DNA of 37,281 nt from Desulfobulbus sp. Lineage in GTDB: Bacteria > Desulfobacterota > Desulfobulbia > Desulfobulbales > Desulfobulbaceae. Positions 17,443 through 26,676 of this stretch are shown one piece after another (position 1 is the first letter of the stretch; each line of letters opens with the position of its first letter). The stretch is from contig JAAYDD010000135.1 in assembly GCA_012729435.1 (NCBI GenBank), positions 1 to 37,281 on the forward strand. The letters run 5' to 3'. The notes under the pieces are model-generated. The model saw only the letters and a program-made list of their open reading frames with translations. It had not been told where the DNA came from and did no database searches. The position numbers and the translations under genes were made by a program.

Positions 17443-20400
17443 GCCGGCGCCGCTTGATCCGTTATCCTGAACTGTATATGTCAGGGTACGGCTGGTTCTC
17501 GTGGCATCGCTGGTGGGATCCTCACTCGTACTCTCATAGGTCAGGCTACGTAGTACCTGCTGGTAGTGCTCCACAGTGTCGACACCTGTCAACATCAGGA
17601 CACCGGTCTCTTCATTGTACACAGCGGTGATACCGGTGCCGGTCACATCAACTGCCAGTACATCACCACTGACAAAACCGGAGCTGATCGCCACCTGGGC
17701 ACTCAGCATATGGGTGTCATCAAGATCAGTGATGGTCAGACCGGAATCCACAGTCTGTGGAGGATTATTTTCGGTATACGTTATTCCACTGCCACTGGAG
17801 AGGACCGGGTTGTCAATCCTCTGTTCGATGTTCACTGTCACATTCTGTGAGAAAGACAATGATCCGCCGCTTCCCTGATCCTGACCTGATCCGGCCGTCC
17901 CGCCGTCAGCATTCGAATTCTGGTCGTTGACAGTGAAGGTCAGCTCCACCGAATCCGGTGGCGCCTCGCTCGTGTTGCGGTAGGTTATGGACTGGAGCAC
18001 ACGATCAACAACATTTGCAGTGGCGTTACTGTTAAAGGTGATATGCAGCCGACCGTCAGTATTGGTGACGGTGCCGATCACAGTTGTACCGTTACGAAGG
18101 TCAGTGCCGTTCTGGTTGATCCCGGTACCACCGGATCCGGTAAAGCCAAAAACATCTTCACTGTCCTGTCCTTGACTGCGGTTGACGGTCAACTGTGCGC
18201 CGGCCCAGCTCGGATATATATCAAGCTCCGGATCCGTCAGTTGTGCATCCGGATCTATGACCACCGGAGGACCGTTTTCAACATAGGTGTTCGCAGAGAC
18301 CGCATCCAGATCTGCAAAACCTGGAGGGTCGTTCGTATCAGTGACATAAAAGGTACACTCACCTGTTGCAGTGAGGGAACCTCCAGAGCCGCCGATGGCC
18401 TCTCCACCGTTGCCCAGATCGTCAACTCTCATGCGGAAGGTAATGGCGCTATTGACGTTAGCATCCCCTGGCCGATAACTGACCGTGGCCAGAGCTGCAT
18501 CCAGATCTGCCTTGGTACCGGTAAGGGTGACGCGACCGGAATGAAGTCCGGTTACCGTGAGACCGGAGGTTTCAGTCACTTCAATATGGCCGTAGGGATT
18601 ACTGTGCGGATCAAGAGCTTCCAGGGTGATGGTGTACTCATCAGATGACACTTCAAATCCGGGCAGAGTATGGCTTCTGTCACGAATATCATCAAAGCCC
18701 AATGCATCACCACCTGTGAAGGTGAAGACTCCGGTCGAACCTGTTAAATAACGGGCTCCCACCGGCATGGTCACAGTCGGCGGGTCATTCACCGGAGTGA
18801 TGGCTATGTCAATCGTGGCAACAGCTGTGGAGGTCCCGCCGTCTTGACCTGTGTTCCCGTGATCGTCAACTTCAATGGTCAGACTATCATCACCGTTGTA
18901 GTCGGTGGCTCCCAGGTAGTGCAGGGCGGCCAGGGCCGCGTTCAGTCCATCTGTTGTTCCGCGAAGGGTCACATTCGACGAGCCCACTGCCCCGGCAACA
19001 ACGGTAACCCCTGCGGGCAGACCCGAACCGGAAGCACTGAAATAGATCCTCCCTTCACGTTCAGCTGTCAGGGTGACGGTCGTGGTATTGCTGTCAAAGG
19101 CATCGTCATCGACAAACGACAGCCCGTTGATACGGGTGCGTGTGTCCTCCAGGAGAGTAACCTGCGTTGGCGCAGTAATAACCGGCGGGTCATTCGTACT
19201 TGAGGCTGCAACCCGGATAGTGACACTGGCAACGTTGTTTGTATCATCAACTGCTGACCCGTCCTCATTGACCGGACCGCCGTTGGCACCACCGATCAGT
19301 TCACCGGATTCGTTACGGAGGCGATCATCTGCAGAAACCCTGATGGAGTATCCATCGCTATCAGGATCACTGCCATCAGCCAACCGGACCTGAACACGAT
19401 CCAGCGCAGCCTGCACATCGGCAAGCGAGCCCTGAAAGACAAGAGAGGACCCCTCTGCTGCACCGATGACTGTCACATTTGCCGGCACACCGCCGTTGAA
19501 ACTGAGCACCCCATACGGGTTCCCCCCGTCATCACGGAAGTCAACCCGTACCTGCATGAAGTCCTCCTCACCGGGACGCATGTCACCTCCAACATCCGGA
19601 TCTGCCAGGGTAATTGCGGGAAGGCTCACCCAAGTGACAGCCGAATCAACGGTCAGTCGTGCGGCTGAAACAGTGATGGCGGGAGGATCGTTGGCCGGCA
19701 GAATCTCAATATGGAAGGTTGCCGGGTCAGCGGTGGTTCCCTGGGGAGACGAACCATCTTCGTTGGCGCTGTAATCACCGTCACTGACCACATAGCTGAA
19801 GGAGTCAGAGGATGTTTCACTGCCGTTATGCCGGTACCGGATCAGCCCATGATCAAGATCGTCCTGGGTAAACACTGATCCTGTTGACAGTACCGTGCCA
19901 CCCAACATCAGCACACCGTTGGCCGGAGCCGAAGTTATCCGGTACTGCCGCTGTTCGGTCGTATTGTCAGGATCCTGATACACGAGATATCCGGTATCGT
20001 CTGTTCGCAGATCAGCCGATCCTTCACCGTTGGGGCCGGAGTAACCGGCGGCTCCCCAGATGGTGGTGGTTGATCCTTCAAGTACGGCTCTGCTCCCGAT
20101 AAGTTCCTGTTTACCTGCAAATTCCGGCGCATCGTTGACCGGAGTCAGTGTAATGGGAACGATCAGAGGTGTGCCTTCACTTGGCTGATTGGTCGCAGTG
20201 ACATCATCTTCTCCCACTCCCTGATCGTCAATTGGTACCAGGGTGAAAGCATCAGCATGGTTTTCACTGCCATCGTGCCGGTACTCGAGCCTGCCAGCGG
20301 AGAGGTCAGCAGCACTGATCACGGTACCGACAGTAACGAGCGTACCGTCCAGATACAGGCCACCGTGGCCGGGGACTTCTGTGATCCGGAAACTCAGGAC

Positions 20401-23145
20401 ATTGTCAACAGCATATCCCCCGGCCGGAGATGATCGATCCGCATCGGTCAGCACAATGTGAGCCTGAGTGATGGGAACAGTCTCTCCTTCCGCCCCAAAT
20501 ACCCGTTCACCCACCCGGGCCACCGGAGTGTCGTTTTGTGGAGTGATGTCCAGTTGAAAAACATGCGCGCTGCTTTCTGCAACACCGTTGGAAACCGTAT
20601 AGGTAAAACTGTCACTGAACACCTCATCACCGGCATGTTCGAAACGAATCCGCCCCTGATCAACGTCGTCCTGAGTAAAACTGTCGGAGTAGCTCAGGGC
20701 TGTACCGTTCAGGTACAGGGTACCGCTCTCGGGAAGAGAGATAAGCCGGTAGACCAGCTGACCGGCCGGAGTTGCAGGGGCAGAGGCCTGCAGGTCCGCA
20801 CTGGTGAGAACCACAGACCCGCTTTCAAAAAGTTCTGCAGCATTGTCTCCGCTGACTGACGGCGTACTGTGCGTTACAGCTGCGCCGGGTGTGTCACCGC
20901 CAAAAACCGGGGAGTTCTCGTTGATCTCCACAGTAAAGGTATTGACTGTCAAGGTGTCTGTTCCGTCATCATAGATGCCCCCATCCCGGGGGGTAGGATA
21001 GAGGCGACGATCGCCGTCCTTGACAGTGAACGACAGTTCCGCGGTGTGCGCCTCGCTTGCACGGTTGTAATACACGACCCGACCGGCATCGATATCAGCC
21101 TGGGTAAAACTTGATCCGATGATTAAACGTTGCCCGTTCACTGTGAAATAGCCCTCAGCCGGATCCGGTGCTGCGGTGACTGTATAGGTCAGGGTAATTG
21201 GCGGTGAATCCACATCCTCCACCTTCAGCATGTCCGCAGTGATGGTGAGAGAGAACTGTCCATCGGGCATGGTCTGGGGCACGTTTGTTACCAGAACCGG
21301 ATCATCGTTGTTGTTGATCACATCGATGACCACTCTCTCTACAGTGGACAGCGGCGTATCGGTTCCTCCGCCGCTGTCTGTGACACGAAGATCAAAACCG
21401 TCCGGAACACCGTTGGCCTCGGAACCGTCATGCGAGTAGGTAAGCAGGGTGAGATCATCAACTGCAAAAGGGACATCTGCACTTTCAATGGGCTCTCCTC
21501 CATAAAAGAGGGTCCCGTGTTCCGGCAGACCGGTGACCGCATAGCTCAGACGGTCAGAAGAGTCATCAGGGTCACTCACCGTCACGCTGCCCCGGGGACT
21601 GCCTGTGGCTGGAATAACACCTCCCCCGGCAAGGTTCACATGCGCTTCACCTTCAATGACCGTCACCCGGCCGATCACACTGGGTGGCTGATTCACCGGT
21701 GTTACAGTAATAGAAACCTCTTGATGAAAAAGCTGGCCACCGGCACCGTCGTCAACGATCACGGTGAAGCTGTCGCCGGTATTCGCCAGAACCTGGCTGC
21801 CGTTGTGGGTATAGCTCAGGTTGCCCAGTTGACTGGCCGCAAATGTTGAGCCCACGGCAAGCTCTGTTCCGGACAGCCGGATCGTCCCCTGACCGGGCAG
21901 ACTGGTTATTTTAAAGATAACCTGGTTCGCGGTGTTATCGATCTCGCGCAGGCCGAGCTGACTCTGCTCAAAACCGATGTCCGGAAACGGATCCACAGGC
22001 TGGAAGAAGACTTCCTCCCCTTCAGCAACCTCGACACCGGTACCGCCGGACCAGGTTGGCGCATCGTTCACCGGTGAAATGATGATACTGATGGTTCTGC
22101 TGATCGAGCTCTCACCGTCACTTACCTCCATGGTAACCTCTGCCGGACCGTTCTTGTCAGGCAGTCCCTGAAAGGTAAGGGTGGCAAGGGCCGTATTGAT
22201 ATCAGCAACTGTTCCGGAAAAACTGAGAGTGTCAGTACCGTCACCGCTGATGTTGCTCAGCCCTCCACTCTCTCCCAGCCTCAGGGTTCCGTCGGCCGTA
22301 GTGAAGGTTACGGTGAGCTGATCATCATCCGCATCCTCCACCGAGAGTCCGCTTAAAGGTAAAGGTTGATCTTCAGCCACAGTACGGGTTTCGACAGCTG
22401 TGTCGTTGATGACCGGTGCAGCCAGCAGATACTGATAGCTGTCACGCGCCGAAGCAGTGATGGCCGGCAAGGCCTCAATGGATCCGGTGCTGACCTCCAG
22501 GATCCAGTTGCCGCCCAGAGACATGGCACCGGTTGCATCGACCGAGGCCGCCACATCAGCACCGGTCATACCCGCCAGCTGAGAAAGAAGAAGAGCACCC
22601 TCTGCTCCTGCACCGATGTGACATCCGTACAGGAGGATATCTCCGCCGTCTGTCAATGAGGCGCCCCACAGTTGCAGCTGTTTGCTGTACTGAACCACGG
22701 TCGCAGCATCAATGTAGTCGCTGCCCAGAAAAAAACCGCCGCCCGTGCCGTGACTGATGATCTGAATCGAATCAACTGCTTCAAGGCTATCCAGCGCAGC
22801 GGCCGCTGCGGCAAAACCTGATTCGCCGACCTCAACAACAATAGCAGTGACATTGGCCGGCATATCGTCAAGCAGAGTGGCAGTATCGCGCACCCTGCCA
22901 TCAACAATGAGCAGCGTTGCCGATGCAGCGGCGCCGGCATCCGGTGGAGCATCCTGTTCAGTCTGCACCTCGGCCCTGTTGGTTACCGCCTCTGTCACCT
23001 GGTGACTGATCGTCTCTACTGTAAAATGGTGTTGCTCGGCAACAAGGTGATCATCCACCGCAGCCATTGCGGCACCATCAAAGAGGATACGCGGTTCAAG
23101 TGCAAAGGTGCATGCACGGGGAGGAAATGTTGGCAGGTTGTTCAT
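17440..23145 (-). CDS. giant surface/secreted repeat protein, N-terminal part: LEPR motif, DUF4347, cadherin-like repeats
   Basis: The ATG at 23145 is chosen because it places MNNLPTFPPR and LEPRILFDGAA (residues 17-27) at the N-terminus, as in other DUF4347 giants; a TTG at 23271 is also open. Residues about 78-240 are DUF4347, with SHGTGG (His132) and LLYGCHIGAG (Cys175), ending SYQYLLAAP. About 1,660 residues of cadherin-like repeats follow, each closing with a V(N/D)xxNDxP joint such as SPVNDAPTW or TPVNDPPTV. They include FTQDDVDQGRIRFEHAGDE-type units, as in CSPG/Cadherin_3 repeats. There is no classical signal peptide. The frame ends at the in-frame TAG and should join the C-terminal part. 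Four export genes follow directly. Likely a large surface adhesin or matrix protein; its adhesive role is inferred. Confidence 0.8.
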   Translation of the reverse strand: MNNLPTFPPRACTFALEPRILFDGAAMAAVDDHLVAEQHHFTVETISHQVTEAVTNRAEVQTEQDAPPDAGAAASATLLIVDGRVRDTATLLDDMPANVTAIVVEVGESGFAAAAAALDSLEAVDSIQIISHGTGGGFFLGSDYIDAATVVQYSKQLQLWGASLTDGGDILLYGCHIGAGAEGALLLSQLAGMTGADVAASVDATGAMSLGGNWILEVSTGSIEALPAITASARDSYQYLLAAPVINDTAVETRTVAEDQPLPLSGLSVEDADDDQLTVTFTTADGTLRLGESGGLSNISGDGTDTLSFSGTVADINTALATLTFQGLPDKNGPAEVTMEVSDGESSISRTISIIISPVNDAPTWSGGTGVEVAEGEEVFFQPVDPFPDIGFEQSQLGLREIDNTANQVIFKITSLPGQGTIRLSGTELAVGSTFAASQLGNLSYTHNGSQVLANTGDSFTVIVDDGAGGQLFHQEVSITVTPVNQPPSVIGRVTVIEGEAHVNLAGGGVIPATGSPRGSVTVSDPDDSSDRLSYAVTGLPEHGTLFYGGEPIESADVPFAVDDLTLLTYSHDGSEANGVPDGFDLRVTDSGGGTDTPLSTVERVVIDVINNNDDPVLVTNVPQTMPDGQFSLTITADMLKVEDVDSPPITLTYTVTAAPDPAEGYFTVNGQRLIIGSSFTQADIDAGRVVYYNRASEAHTAELSFTVKDGDRRLYPTPRDGGIYDDGTDTLTVNTFTVEINENSPVFGGDTPGAAVTHSTPSVSGDNAAELFESGSVVLTSADLQASAPATPAGQLVYRLISLPESGTLYLNGTALSYSDSFTQDDVDQGRIRFEHAGDEVFSDSFTYTVSNGVAESSAHVFQLDITPQNDTPVARVGERVFGAEGETVPITQAHIVLTDADRSSPAGGYAVDNVLSFRITEVPGHGGLYLDGTLVTVGTVISAADLSAGRLEYRHDGSENHADAFTLVPIDDQGVGEDDVTATNQPSEGTPLIVPITLTPVNDAPEFAGKQELIGSRAVLEGSTTTIWGAAGYSGPNGEGSADLRTDDTGYLVYQDPDNTTEQRQYRITSAPANGVLMLGGTVLSTGSVFTQDDLDHGLIRYRHNGSETSSDSFSYVVSDGDYSANEDGSSPQGTTADPATFHIEILPANDPPAITVSAARLTVDSAVTWVSLPAITLADPDVGGDMRPGEEDFMQVRVDFRDDGGNPYGVLSFNGGVPANVTVIGAAEGSSLVFQGSLADVQAALDRVQVRLADGSDPDSDGYSIRVSADDRLRNESGELIGGANGGPVNEDGSAVDDTNNVASVTIRVAASSTNDPPVITAPTQVTLLEDTRTRINGLSFVDDDAFDSNTTTVTLTAEREGRIYFSASGSGLPAGVTVVAGAVGSSNVTLRGTTDGLNAALAALHYLGATDYNGDDSLTIEVDDHGNTGQDGGTSTAVATIDIAITPVNDPPTVTMPVGARYLTGSTGVFTFTGGDALGFDDIRDRSHTLPGFEVSSDEYTITLEALDPHSNPYGHIEVTETSGLTVTGLHSGRVTLTGTKADLDAALATVSYRPGDANVNSAITFRMRVDDLGNGGEAIGGSGGSLTATGECTFYVTDTNDPPGFADLDAVSANTYVENGPPVVIDPDAQLTDPELDIYPSWAGAQLTVNRSQGQDSEDVFGFTGSGGTGINQNGTDLRNGTTVIGTVTNTDGRLHITFNSNATANVVDRVLQSITYRNTSEAPPDSVELTFTVNDQNSNADGGTAGSGQDQGSGGSLSFSQNVTVNIEQRIDNPVLSSGSGITYTENNPPQTVDSGLTITDLDDTHMLSAQVAISSGFVSGDVLAVDVTGTGITAVYNEETGVLMLTGVDTVEHYQQVLRSLTYESTSEDPTSDATRTSRTLTYTVQDNGSSGAG

Positions 23146-23286
23146 ACACGGTACCTGGGTGGAAGTTACAGGGGCAGGAGTCGGGCAACAGGATAGGCAG
23201 CCTGGTGGTGCTGTATTGCCGCTGTTTGAATGAGTTGTTTCCGGTTCCAAGGAAGAGCTGCCATGCGTCAATTACACTGCAGCAGC

Positions 23287-23305
23287 AGCCTTTATGAGAA
23301 AGGCT
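23287..23305 (-). other. hairpin in the leader of the giant gene
   Basis: AGCCTTT/AAAGGCT forms a 7-bp stem with a 5-nt loop about 140 nt upstream of the chosen start. An A/T-rich stretch (23325-23345) lies further upstream and would suit a promoter. No clear -10/-35 pair could be fixed. Confidence 0.3.
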
Positions 23306-23438
23306 ATCACAAATATTCTCAGATACAAAAAAAAATTATGTTTTTATCACAACACATCCGGCTGGAAGTACCGGCAAGGAGAGAGGGACAAACGAAAAAA
23401 CGAGGAGAAAGATCAATACAGAGGCTGTGCTGATCTGC

Positions 23439-24377
23439 CTACCGATGAGCCCGGATATACCAGCTGCGGATCAGCTCGTAGTGATTGCTGTGGGTGCGGA
23501 GTGTCCACCAGAGACTGCGAGGTTCGGTAACCTGCCAGACCGGTGTCAGTTCACCTTGAGAATCGGTGAGCAGACGGGCGATATTGGCCACTCCCTTACC
23601 GGCAAACCGGCCTGTCGGTGTGCCGCCCAGCCATTTGGCAGGTGGTGTAATTGTGGTGGACCAGGAAAACGGATCGGACAGGAGGAATTGAGCGTTTTGC
23701 CTGCGGGTAACCCGATTCATTTCCTGTAGATGCCTAAGGGGCGAGGGCACCTTGTCCACCAGGTTGAGCGAGGAGAAAATCGCCGACGAGTTGCGGGGAA
23801 ACGGCAGGGCCAGGGCATCGGCAACAATAAACTCCACCTGCTGCCTGCGCCAGTGTTCGGGCAGGGTGATGGTCACCTCACGGTGAAGGAGCCCCTCCTC
23901 TTTCAGCCAAAAGGTGATCGTCCCTTCCTGCATGAGGCGCCGGGCAACCCGGATAAAGGCAAGAGAGGTGTCAATACCCACCGCCAGGTCACAACGGGTG
24001 CTCAACTCAAAGGTAAAACGCCCCACTGCCGCTCCGGCGTCCAGAGCTATCCCGCGCTGCGGCTGGATCAGGGCCGCCCAGTCAGCATAGGCGGTTGATG
24101 CCTGCTCCTCCCCGAGCAGATCACCGTACTGACCCCACAGGTATGCAGAAACCGCTGCATCGGTTTCATAGGGATCATCCATTGAATGGTTATCCAACGG
24201 CTGCGGGGTAAGCATGGCCACTCCGTCAACAATGGGGAACCGGCAGCCGTGCCGTGTGCAGATCAGGGTACCAGTATCAATATCCTCACCAACTGTACAC
24301 TCCTCTTCAAGTGTGAGACAGTGTTCGGCGGGCAGGCAACGGGGGCAGATCAGATGATTGAGCAGCAACTGTTTCAT
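23439..24377 (-). CDS. SAM-dependent methyltransferase with N-terminal Trm112-like zinc domain
   Basis: The product has 312 residues. The ATG at 24377 follows GGAGAAGG, and MKQLLLNHLICPRC is a typical Trm112-like start. Cys11, Cys14, Cys40 and Cys45 could bind zinc, and the module closes with FPIVDGVAML. The class I methyltransferase fold follows: motif I as ALDAGAAVGRFTFEL, the acidic end of strand 2 as VGIDTS, motif II/III VEFIVADALALPFP and the post-motif helix LRHLQEMNRVTR. Motif I lacks the usual GxGxG (GAAVG instead). The substrate is unknown; free-standing fusions of this type are often annotated as type 11 methyltransferases. It is divergent from aguA and upstream of the giant gene on the same strand. 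Confidence 0.75.
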   Translation of the reverse strand: MKQLLLNHLICPRCLPAEHCLTLEEECTVGEDIDTGTLICTRHGCRFPIVDGVAMLTPQPLDNHSMDDPYETDAAVSAYLWGQYGDLLGEEQASTAYADWAALIQPQRGIALDAGAAVGRFTFELSTRCDLAVGIDTSLAFIRVARRLMQEGTITFWLKEEGLLHREVTITLPEHWRRQQVEFIVADALALPFPRNSSAIFSSLNLVDKVPSPLRHLQEMNRVTRRQNAQFLLSDPFSWSTTITPPAKWLGGTPTGRFAGKGVANIARLLTDSQGELTPVWQVTEPRSLWWTLRTHSNHYELIRSWYIRAHR

Positions 24378-24529
24378 AAGCCTTCTCCATGGACCGGTTC
24401 TCGGAAGACACCCTCTTCCCGTATCGGGGGTGCAGGCAGATGCATGGCTGTGGTTTACAAGCATTCACAGATCGGCTAGATTCGCAGCCGAACCAAACCT
24501 ACCACATCATCAGTTTCAGGAGTACCACT

Positions 24530-25555
24530 TTGAACAGACGCCTACCGGCTGAATGGGAAGAGCAGGATGGAGTGCTGCTGGCCTGGCCGCACGCGGACAC
24601 GGACTGGCAGAGCACTCTGACCCAGGTTCAGGGGGTATTCATCGAGATTGCCCGGGCTGTGAGTTGTTATGAACGCCTGGTGATTGTGGCACCTGACATT
24701 GCCCCGGTGAGGGAGCAACTCCTCCGGGCCGGAATCGATCCGGACCTGGTTGCCCTTTATCCGGTGGCCACCAATGATACCTGGTCGCGTGACTTCGGAC
24801 CGATCACTGTCTACGAAGATGACCGCCCCGTCCTGTACGACTTCGGCTTTAACGGCTGGGGCCTGAAATTTGCAGCTTACCATGACAATCTGGTTACTGC
24901 TCAACTGAAAGCCCAGGGGGCCTTCGGGAACAACCCGGTACGCAGGCCGGGTCTGATACTTGAAGGCGGCAGTATTGACAGCGATGGAGCCGGCACAGTC
25001 CTGACCACCGCCAGATGTCTGCTCAGTCCCAACCGCAACCCCCACCTCGATCAACACAGTCTTGAACAGACCCTGGCCGAACTGCTCGGCGCAACCCGTT
25101 TTCTCTGGTTAAACAACGGGTCTCTGTACGGTGATGATACCGATGCCCACATCGATACCCTGGCCAGGTTCTGTTCTGACAGCACCATTGCCTATGTCTG
25201 CTGTGACGATCCCCGCGATGAACACCATGTTCCCCTTGCAGCCATGAAACAGGAACTCCACGCCCTACGTACCGCTGACGGACGTCCTTATCAACTCGTG
25301 CCCCTGCCCTGGCCGCAACCGTGTTATGCACCGGACGGGCACCGTCTTCCTGCCACCTATGCCAACTTTCTGGTCATCAACAAGGCGGTGCTGGTGCCGA
25401 CCTACGGGGTACCCCAGGACACAGCAGCCGTGGAGACCATTGGCCGTCTTTTTCCAGACCGGAAACCCATTGGCATCAACTGCCGGCCGCTCATCAGCCA
25501 GCACGGTTCATTACACTGCGTCACCATGCACCTTCCCCGAGGAGTGTTATCATGA
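24530..25555 (+). CDS. aguA: agmatine deiminase
   Basis: The product has 341 residues. It starts at TTG (24530) with AGGAG at 24518-24522; no in-frame ATG sits near the conserved N-terminus (RRLPAEWEEQDGVLLAWPH). Family motifs include TNDTWSRDFGPI, DFGFNGWG, LILEGGSIDSDG, TTARCLLSPNRNP, DDTDAHIDTLARF and the C-terminal GSLHCVTM with the catalytic Cys at 330. The enzyme converts agmatine to N-carbamoylputrescine and ammonia in the cytosol. Its stop overlaps the aguB start (ATGA), so both steps to putrescine are coupled. No arginine decarboxylase lies in the window, so agmatine must come from elsewhere. Confidence 0.93.
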   Translation: MNRRLPAEWEEQDGVLLAWPHADTDWQSTLTQVQGVFIEIARAVSCYERLVIVAPDIAPVREQLLRAGIDPDLVALYPVATNDTWSRDFGPITVYEDDRPVLYDFGFNGWGLKFAAYHDNLVTAQLKAQGAFGNNPVRRPGLILEGGSIDSDGAGTVLTTARCLLSPNRNPHLDQHSLEQTLAELLGATRFLWLNNGSLYGDDTDAHIDTLARFCSDSTIAYVCCDDPRDEHHVPLAAMKQELHALRTADGRPYQLVPLPWPQPCYAPDGHRLPATYANFLVINKAVLVPTYGVPQDTAAVETIGRLFPDRKPIGINCRPLISQHGSLHCVTMHLPRGVLS

Positions 25556-26436
25556 AAACCGTTCGTCTTGGTGTCATCCAGCATCGCTGCACCGCAAACC
25601 GCGAAGACAACATCGCCCGTTCTCTCAAGGGCATTCACGAGGCAGCTGCGCAAGGAGCACAGCTGCTCGTACTGCCGGAACTGCACACAAGTCTCTACTT
25701 CTGCCAGACCGAGGATACGCGCTGTTTTGACCTGGCCGAACCCATTCCCGGACCGAGCTCAGCACAGTTTGGCAGGGTTGCCAAAGAACTCGGTGTCGTG
25801 ATCGTAACCTCACTTTTTGAGCGCCGTGCTCCGGGCCTCTATCACAATACCGCCGTGGTCTTTGAAACTGACGGCAGCATAGCCGGACAGTACCGTAAAA
25901 TGCACATTCCCGATGACCCCGGCTATTACGAGAAGTTCTATTTCACCCCGGGTGATCTCGGCTTTACACCCATTGCCACCTCCCTTGGCTGTCTCGGCGT
26001 ACTCATCTGCTGGGACCAGTGGTTTCCAGAGGCAGCCCGCCTCATGGCCATGACCGGTGCAGAACTCCTCATCTATCCGACAGCCATCGGCTATGATCCC
26101 AACGATTCACCCCCGGAACAGAAGCGCCAGCGTGACGCCTGGGTCACAATTCAACGCAGTCATGCTGTTGCCAACGGTATTCCGGTGATCAGTGTCAATC
26201 GGATCGGTTTTGAGAGTGATCCTTCCGGTGCCAGTGCCGGCGCTCAATTCTGGGGCAACAGTTTTGTTGCCGGCTGTCAGGGGGAACTGCTGGCGGTGGC
26301 TGCAACAGAAAGTGAAGAGGTGCTGATCGCTGATGTTGATCTGCGGCGCAGTGAACAGGTCCGGCGGATCTGGCCCTATTTTCGAGACCGCCGTATTGAC
26401 GCCTATGGCGATCTTGTCCGCCGGTACCGTGATTGA
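25552..26436 (+). CDS. aguB: N-carbamoylputrescine amidase
   Basis: The product has 294 residues of the nitrilase superfamily. The ATG at 25552 lies in the ATGA overlap with aguA, with GAGGAG just upstream. The catalytic triad is visible: Glu43 (LPELH), Lys116 (YRKMHIPDDPGYYEK) and Cys153 (LICWDQWFPEAARLMA). The PDDPGYYEKFYFTPGD stretch and the QWFPEAAR site are typical of AguB. It hydrolyses N-carbamoylputrescine to putrescine, CO2 and ammonia, completing the agmatine route together with AguA. Length and motifs are complete. Confidence 0.94.
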   Translation: MKTVRLGVIQHRCTANREDNIARSLKGIHEAAAQGAQLLVLPELHTSLYFCQTEDTRCFDLAEPIPGPSSAQFGRVAKELGVVIVTSLFERRAPGLYHNTAVVFETDGSIAGQYRKMHIPDDPGYYEKFYFTPGDLGFTPIATSLGCLGVLICWDQWFPEAARLMAMTGAELLIYPTAIGYDPNDSPPEQKRQRDAWVTIQRSHAVANGIPVISVNRIGFESDPSGASAGAQFWGNSFVAGCQGELLAVAATESEEVLIADVDLRRSEQVRRIWPYFRDRRIDAYGDLVRRYRD

Positions 26437-26676
26437 AGCGAAACTCACCTGCCCTTTATCGCACAGAAGACAGATCTCTCACTCCTCTCTCTTTACTGTT
26501 GCACACTCTCTTGACGCAGACCATGGTCTTTTGTATTTATTAATAGAGCAGGTATGCACCGACCAGCTGCTGTATTTTTCAGACAGATGTTGTCACGCAG
26601 CCCGTCTACCAACAGGACTGACGGGGCACAGCATGAACCATCTGTTCTTCACCGGATCTTGTTCATGGAGGCCATT

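Noticed and set aside
18043-18648. 201-codon plus-strand open frame and others opposite the giant gene
   Set aside because: They mirror the repeat coding strand, have no start signals and show no family pattern.
14530-23145. RTX (GGxGxD) calcium repeats and a classical type I secretion signal in the giant protein
   Set aside because: I looked for the nonapeptide arrays and found none; Ca2+-type acidic loops belong to cadherin-like and VCBS repeats.
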